Shown here: positions 57,957 to 64,000 of the stretch, in pieces
Layout: each line of letters starts with the position of its first letter
Position numbering within the stretch: position 1 is the stretch's first letter
NCBI GenBank assembly: GCA_903632075.3
Contig: CAHIKZ030002086.1
Location: 124,001-188,000, forward strand
DNA from: Acanthosepion pharaonis
Lineage: Eukaryota; Mollusca; Cephalopoda; Sepiida; Sepiidae
Reading direction: 5' to 3'
DNA length: 64,000 nucleotides
Position numbers and translations under genes: made by a program
The notes under the pieces: generated by a model
The model's input: the letters and a program-made list of their open reading frames with translations, nothing else
What the model was told of the DNA's origin: nothing
Databases searched by the model: none

Positions 57957-59800
57957 TTTAACCAATTTTAAAAAGGTAAGCGTAATAAAAGGTATATAAG
58001 CTTTTTGAGAGCAAAAAATGTGTGTAGTATAAACGTAGTCAGGTTAGGTGGATCCCCAAAATGTATGTAACTGTATCAAAAGGGGATTGAAGAAAAAAAA
58101 GTGAAGTTTAAAAAATTCAACTAAAGCTAAAACGGTAGTAGGTAATTTGGGAAGTAAATTCGATAAACGCGGAAACGGATGTAGTTATAACTAAGAAAAA
58201 AAAAAAACAGTTTGGATACGTAATCAACAACTTGCGGTTTCCGTAAGAAGCGAATGAAGTGAGCCAAGTGCGGGACAGTAATCGCAGAAGTGTGAACACG
58301 CGTGCGAGTTATGGTATAAAGAGGCGGTTGGCCGGTTGACCTTGAGCGCACATACTAAGGTGACGTACGTACGCACGTGCACACGCGTGCGTAAGAGAAC
58401 TGCTCGCGCGTATGATTGGATGGGCCCAAGGTTAAACGCTTGCAACCGTGCCAATGAGCTCGCAGCAACCTTGAACAGTTGACGCGATTGGTTAACCTCC
58501 AGCTGGGTTAGTCAAAGCAGTGCACAGTGGCGGATGACGTTTCAAAATAGTATCTGGCGACTTTATTGTATCGGTTTTTTTATTGATAAATATGAAAGCT
58601 ATGTAGTTCCTTATCCCAAAATAGGCATTGCCTTTTTGATTTACGTCGTCACCGATGTAGCGCAGTCTCTCAAAGTCAGCCAATCAGAAAATGGGATTTT
58701 CAAGCTTCATTTTTCTTTGAAAATTTTGAGCAGCCAGGAGATATGAGGTAGTTTTATTGATCAAAAGTTGAAAATACAAGCGTTTTTACACTTCTTACGA
58801 ACAAAATTTGAAGCAATGTTAATTTCGTTTACTGATGGATGATGAAGGCATTTAAGTAGCACGAATTTAGATGAAAATGTGCAAGTGATGCGCAGTAGTA
58901 AAATTATAGCTAGTAGGTGCCTTTTGCTACATGTAAACGGCATGAAAAGACATAACAGTCCCCGGTGTCCCCTCGAATGAAAAAATGCAATCAAATGTGA
59001 AAAATTGGACAAATTGGACAATTGGGGGGAGCCGATTCTGTCCACTTGGCTTAAAAGTGGTGGCGTGAAGTGGCATGAAATGTGTTAGTGATTGCTCACT
59101 GAATTCAATCCTATGCTTTAGTAGGCTAAATGGGCTACAAACACCTAAAAAGCAGCAGTTTCACCTTGTTTTTACTGATTTTTCTGGTAAAATTTGACAT
59201 GTAGCTCTGTAAATCCCTTTTAAAATGGCCTTGACGTTTACTTTACTGTGCAAATGCAGAAAACATGGAAAGTAATGCATGCCTGCATTGAAACATTAAA
59301 AGATCCTTTTTAAAAACCATGGTATGAGTGTTAAATCCTGAAATAAAAGTAGGCTACCTGAAACCTCTACCCCATTTGGGATGCTTGATGCGCGCACGCG
59401 TGACCCCCCCCCCGTTCACACATGATCTCGCATGACCCCGGAGCCTGAATGGGCCAATCAGCAGCAAGCATTACGCATCGCGCGAGCCACGCGTGACTAA
59501 TAACACTAATCCGATTGGCTTTTGGAGCGCAAAGTTCGGCTGCGACAGAAATCCTTCATTGTGATACTTTTTTTGCATCCGAAACAAAAAAATATGGCCA
59601 TTCTTGTCCTTTCTTATTCCCATATAAGCACTTAAATCCGACTTTTTTTTCTAATTATGCTACCGCTATTAATTCTGACATGAAAAGTGCCCATATCTGC
59701 TTGTGTGCAGTGAACGCACATAATTACACACGCGTGCGTCCGATCAAAAAGGATGAAGAGGAACAAAGGAAAGAAGCTGGATTGCCAGTCCAAATGATTT
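57957..59800. other. stretch without recognised gene
   Basis: GC-richer than average with alternating GTACGTACG/GCACGTGC text (58360-58400) and several ATTGG/CCAAT strings. Frames at 58534-58746, 58761-59045 and 59515-59802 are unassigned. Could be an old promoter region or Helitron 5' part. Confidence 0.35.
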
Positions 59801-59974
59801 GAGTTGGTAAGATACCAAAGGAGTGATATGAATGGAACAGGTCAATCCAAACCAAATTAACGAGGCGAGTGAAACGATCCTGTAACGGAATGCCAGGAGA
59901 TTTCGTCAAATTGACAGTGAAAAAATGGACGACAGAACGAGGATATGATGATATATGCTGATTTATTCTAGAAA

Positions 59975-60480
59975 AGAAAAAAAGGTGGAAGTCGACGTGG
60001 TATTTAGTCCCCACAGGGCAGGCATTGATGGTCGAGGTTGGTCGTCACAGGTGATCGCTGCAGAGATCAGTATGTTGAGTTGATGATGGTCGGTTTAACG
60101 ATTTGGTTGTTGCAGTTGATGTGGGTTGTTGCCAGGAGTTAGTTCGTGATTGCATCTCAATGTGGGTTATTTGCCAAAAGGTTGAAAAAGTTGATGTGGG
60201 TATTTGCCAGAGCATCGCAGATGAGTATTTGACAGTTGATGTTGGTTGTTGCCAGTTTCATCGCAGGTGATTGGAGCATTGATGTTGGTCAACGCAACGC
60301 TGGCCATGGCTTGTCTTAGCTGATGTTGGCCGAAGCCGGGTGCAAACTGGTCGTTGGTTGTGATCGAATCCTGTCAAAGGCCGAGAAACGAACCATATTT
60401 ATCAAAACTTGATGAAATCTCGCCCGGGCGGAAGTCGACGAGGTATTTAGTTGATGTCCCACAGTATCAGGGATGACACA
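59975..60480. repeat. diverged edge of satellite array
   Basis: Pieces of the satellite unit (GGAAGTCGACGTGGTATTTAG near 59986; CGCTGGCCATGGCTTGTCTTAG near 60300; GGAAGTCGACGAGGTATTTAG near 60430) are mixed with short GTTGATGTGGGTTGTTGCCAG-like repeats (60100-60260). Typical of the older, decayed end of a tandem array. Confidence 0.75.
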
Positions 60481-63400
60481 AGGTCGGTTGTTGGTCGTTG
60501 GGAGACCAGAGGTTTCCAACAAAGGGCCAAAAGGTCCAAAACTTGTCTTAGCATGTCCAAGCTGGTCAGAGTGCAGTCAACGCTGGCCATGGCTTGTCTT
60601 AGATAGTCCAGGCCGAAGCCAGTCCAACGGAAGTCGTAGAGTTGATCGAATCTCAGACAAAGGCCGAGAAACGAAACTTATTTATCAAAAAACTGGGGCG
60701 AAATCCACCAAAGCGGGAAGTCAACCTGCGTCCGACCGTTTTACCCGAGGATTTACCCACAGGATCAGTATGTGACACAAGGTCGGTTTAACGTTGGAGA
60801 CCCGAGTGTTTCCTCTCAAAGGGCCAAAAGGTCCAAAACTGGTCTAAGCATGTCCAAGCTGGTCAGAGCCTAGTCAACGCTGGCCATGGCTTGTCTTAGC
60901 TAGTCCAGGCCGAAGCCAGTCCAAACTAGTCGTAGCCGTGATCGAATCTCAGCCAAAGGCCGAGAAACGATCCTTATTTGTCAAAACAGGGCGAAATCCG
61001 CCAAAGTGGAAGTCGACGAGGTATTTACCCGACTCCCACAGGGTCAGGATATGACAGAAGGTCGGTTTAACGTGGGAGACCCGAGTGTTTCCACACAAAG
61101 GGCCAAAAGGTCCAAAACTGGTCTTAGCATGTCCAAGCTGATCAGAGCCTAGTCAACGCTTGCCATGGCTTGTCTTAGCTAGTCCAGGCCGAAGCCAGTC
61201 CAAACTAGTCGTAGCCGTGATCGAATCTCACCCAAAGGCCGAGACACGATCCTTATGTGTCAAAACTGGGCGAAATCCGCCAAAGCGGAAGTCGACGAGG
61301 TATTTACCCGACTCCCACAGGATCAGTATGTGACACAAGGTCGGTTTAACGTGGGAGACCCGAGTGTTTCCTCTCAAAGGGCCAAAAGGTCCAAAACTGG
61401 TCTTAGCATGTCCAAGCTGGTCAGAGCCTAGTCAACGCTGGCCATGGCTTGTCTTAGATAGTCCAGGCCGAAGCCAGTCCAAACTAGTCGTAGACGTGAT
61501 CGAATCTCAGACAAAGGCCGAGAAACAAAACTTATTTATCAAAACTGGGCGAAATCCACCAAAGCGGAAGTCGACGAGGTCCAAGCTGGTCAGAGCCTAG
61601 TCAACGCTGGCCATGGCTTGTCTTAGCTAGTCCAGGCCGAAGCCAGTCCGGACTAGTCGTAGCCGTGATCGAATCTCAGACAAAGGCGGAGAAACGAAAC
61701 TTATTAATTAAAACTGGGCGAAATCCACCAAAGCGGAAGTCGACGAGTTATTTACCCGACTCCCACAGGATCAGTATGTGACACAAGGTCGGTTTAACGT
61801 GGGAGACCCGAGTGTTTCCTCTCAAAGGGCCAAAAGGTTCAAAACTGGTCTTAGCATGTCCAAGCTGGTCAGAGTCTAGTCAACGCTGGCCATGGCTTGT
61901 CTTAGCTAGTCCAGGCCGAAGCCAGTTCAAACTAGTCGTAGCCGTGATCGAATCTCAGACAAAGGCGGAGAAACGAAACTTATTAATTAAAACTGGGCGA
62001 AATCCACCAAAGCGGAAGTCGACGAGTTATTTACCCGACTCCCACAGGATCAGTATGTGACACAAGGTCGGTTTAACGTGGGAGACCCGAGTGTTTCCTC
62101 TCAAAGGGCCAAAAGGTCCAAAACTGGTCTTAGCATGTCCAAGCTGGTCAGAGCCTAGTCAACGCTGGCCATGGCTTGTCTTAGCTAGTCCAGGCCGAAG
62201 CCAGTCCAAACTAGTCGTAGCCGTTATCGAATCTCAGCCAAAGGCCGAGAAACGATCCTTATTTGTCAAAAATGGGCAGTCCGGACTAGTCGTAGCCGTG
62301 ATCGAATCTCAGACAAAGGCGGAAGTCGACGAGTCGACGATTTACCCGACACCCCACAGGATCAGTATGTGACACAAGGTCGGTTTAACGTGGGAGACCC
62401 GAGTGTTTCCTCTCAAAGGGCCAAAAGGTCCAAAACTGGTCTTAGCATGTCCAAGCTGGTCAGAGCCTAGTCAACGCTGGCCATGGCTTGTCTTAGCTAG
62501 TCCAGGCCGAAGCCAGTCCAAACTAGTCGTAGCCGTGATCGAATCTCAGACAAAGGCGGAGAAACGATCCTTATTTGTTAAAACAGGGCGAAATCCGCCA
62601 AAGTGGAAGTCGACGAGTTATTTACCCGACTCCCACAGGATCAGGATGTGACACAAGGTCGGTTTAACGTGGGAGACCAGAGTGTTTCCTCAAAGGGCCA
62701 AAAGGTCCAAAACTGGTCTTAGCATGTCCAAGTTGGTCAGAGCCTAGTCAACGCTGGCCATGGCTTGTCTTAGCTAGTCCAGGCCGAAGCCAGTCCAAAC
62801 TAGTCGTAGCCGTTATCGAATCTCAGCCAAAGGCCGAGAAACGATCCTTATTTGTCAAAACTGGGCGAAATCCGCCAAAGCGGAAGTCGACGAGGTATTT
62901 ACCCGACTCCCACAGGATCAGTATGTGACACAAGGTCGGTTTAACGTGGGAGACCCGAATGTTTCCTCTCAAAGGGCCAAAAGGTCCAAAACTGGTCTTA
63001 GCATGTCCAAGTTGGTCAGAGCCTAGTCAACGCTTGCCATGGCTTGTCTTAGCTAGTTCAGGCCGAAGCCAGTCCAAACTAGTCGTAGCCGTGATCGAAT
63101 CTCAGCCAAAGGCCGAGAAACGATCCTTATTTGTCAAAACAGGGCGAAATCCGCCAAAGTGGAAGTCGACGACGTATTTACCCGACTCCCACAGGATCAG
63201 GATATGACACAAGGTCGGTTTAACGTGGGAGACCAGAGTGTTTCCACTCAAAGGGCCAAAAGGTCCAAAACTGGTCTTAGCATGTCCAAGTTGGTCAGAG
63301 CCTAGTCAACGCTGGCCATGGCTTGTCTTAGCTAGTCCAGGCCGAAGCCCGTCCAAACTAATCGTAGCCGTGATCGAATCTCAGCCAAACGCCGAGAAAC

Positions 63401-63535
63401 GACCCTTATTTTCAAAACTGGGCGAAATCCGCCAAAGCGGAAGTCGACGAGGTATTTACCCGACTCCCACAGGGTCAGGATATGACACAAGATCGGTTTA
63501 ACGTGGGAGACCCGAGTGTTTCCACTGAAAGGCCA
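60481..63535. repeat. 279-bp satellite array, about 10.5 copies
   Basis: The block AAAGGGCCAAAAGGTCCAAAA recurs at 60521, 60818, 61097, 61376, 61824, 62103, 62415, 62692, 62971, 63250 and (degraded) 63528. Most spacings are 279 (others 297, 448, 312, 277 and 278). 279 bp is 93 codons, so similar 78-93 residue frames (each using a GTG start, beginning FPLKGPKG) recur, but every unit also contains a TGA and there is no ATG, so they are not genes. Within a unit, GTCCAA-CTGGTC-TAGC-like segments of about 20 bp repeat five or six times, so the 279-mer probably grew from a shorter repeat. The 448 and 312 spacings come from partial-unit duplications (61578-61745 and 62275-62345). Confidence 0.95.
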
Positions 63536-63800
63536 GCCGACTCGAGGACAGCCTCGAGGACAGCCTCGAGGACAGCCTCGAGAAATCGATGGTCAACCCT
63601 ATCAAATGCCTTGGACTGCTCTAAATTGATCAGCGCGGCTTCACTGTCGACTTGTTCTAAGATCAAGCGCACCAGATGAAGGCTGTCCTGAATAGTCCTA
63701 CCCTTCACAGCACAAGTCTTCTCGCAGCCAATTAGAGTAGGTAGGAGAGCCTGCAAACAGTTAGCTAAGACCTTGGCCAAAATCTTTAACTCTGTATTAG
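63536..63800 (-). pseudogene. Tx1-like LINE RT fragment abutting satellite
   Basis: Minus strand: NTELKILAKVLANCLQALLP (from about 63800), GCEKTCAVKGRTIQDSLHLV and INLEQSKAFDRVDHRFLEAVLE, which includes the first catalytic Asp of the RT (AFDRVDH). Then codons for EAVL are repeated three to four times (12-bp GAGGACAGCCTC repeat, 63542-63582) and the sequence passes into the satellite. Same family type as the LINE remnants at 10.4 and 11.6-13.6 kb. Upstream (63800-64000) is not recognisable as LINE. Confidence 0.85.
63542..63582. repeat. 12-bp tandem CTCGAGGACAGC at LINE/satellite border
   Basis: Three to four exact copies, adding four in-frame residues (EAVL) each in the LINE reading. Confidence 0.9.
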
Positions 63801-64000
63801 ATTTGGACGAAAAAAGGGGCTAACAATATGTGAAACAATTTGTTCAAGTACTCCCTGGCTAGAGGGAGTAGAAAACCGTAAATATAAAAATTACTCCCCA
63901 TGTTGTTCGATGCTTGGAAAGCGTTGCCTAATCCGATGCTCACGAGGTACGATTTTGGTGTCAACCATATTGGTCAGTCGTCCAGTTTCTCGCCTGCTGC
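63801..64000. other. window end, nothing recognised
   Basis: No motif on either strand in the last 200 bases. Confidence 0.4.

Noticed and set aside
60773..63501. Repeated 78-93 residue frames beginning FPLKGPKG
   Set aside because: Each uses GTG rather than ATG, is closed by a TGA in every unit, and exists only because the 279-bp satellite period is divisible by three.
60481..63535. CRISPR array
   Set aside because: Units are 279 bp and homogeneous throughout with no short repeat/variable spacer alternation, and the DNA is eukaryotic; it is a satellite.

Overview
This is AT-rich animal nuclear DNA. It has long (TA)n, (CT)n(TA)n, (GT)n and (GA)n microsatellites, no operon structure, no recognisable intact host gene, and a dense mix of decayed transposable elements. 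The mix (Tx1-like LINEs, R2-like and CR1/Jockey-like LINEs, Penelope-like elements with GIY-YIG endonuclease, Tc1-type elements, a P-element/THAP9-like transposase, a Helitron, tRNA-derived SINEs and an env-bearing Ty3/Gypsy element) fits a mollusc, most likely a cephalopod such as octopus. That assignment is inference from protein resemblance and repeat style, not a database match.

Layout. 1-770: unidentified coding-like fragment with a poly(A) signal. 2.3-4.2 kb: tRNA-like SINE, (TA)n, and a Tc1-type transposon with long IR/DR ends. 5.4-6.3 kb: microsatellites and a 39-bp minisatellite. 6.9-8.05 kb: internally deleted LTR retrotransposon (LTR, PBS, gag, end of second LTR). 10.4-10.8 and 11.6-13.6 kb: two Tx1-like LINE remnants on the minus strand. 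13.7-16.4 kb: P-element/THAP9-like transposase relic carrying three later insertions, two of them with clear target-site duplications. 17.18-30.50 kb: one 13.3-kb Ty3/Gypsy element on the minus strand with 1.6-1.8 kb LTRs, TSD AGTG, PBS, PPT, decayed gag, RT/RNase H/integrase and an envelope-like ORF. 31.05-33.4 kb: Tc1 remnant joined to a 5'-truncated Penelope-like element with GIY-YIG and a hammerhead-ribozyme-like motif. 33.86-35.52 kb: second IR/DR Tc1-type transposon. 37.1-38.6 kb: second Penelope-like element (minus). 38.93-39.6 kb: DD37E transposase fragment ending in a foldback. 41.2 kb: pogo-like MITE. 42.9-44.1 kb: CR1/Jockey-like LINE. 49.1-51.5 kb: two R2-like LINE pieces joined in opposite orientation. 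51.7-52.7 kb: a strong hairpin and another RT fragment. 54.9-55.4 kb: possible pogo-like MITE. 57.2-58.0 kb: Helitron deletion derivative. 60-63.5 kb: 279-bp satellite array abutting a Tx1-like LINE fragment (63.5-63.8 kb).

Nearly every coding region carries stops, frameshifts or altered catalytic residues, so little here looks able to move by itself. The window is best read as a stratified transposon graveyard: nested insertions give relative ages, and the most interesting items are the structured non-coding pieces (hammerhead-like motif, foldbacks, satellite) and the envelope-bearing retroelement.
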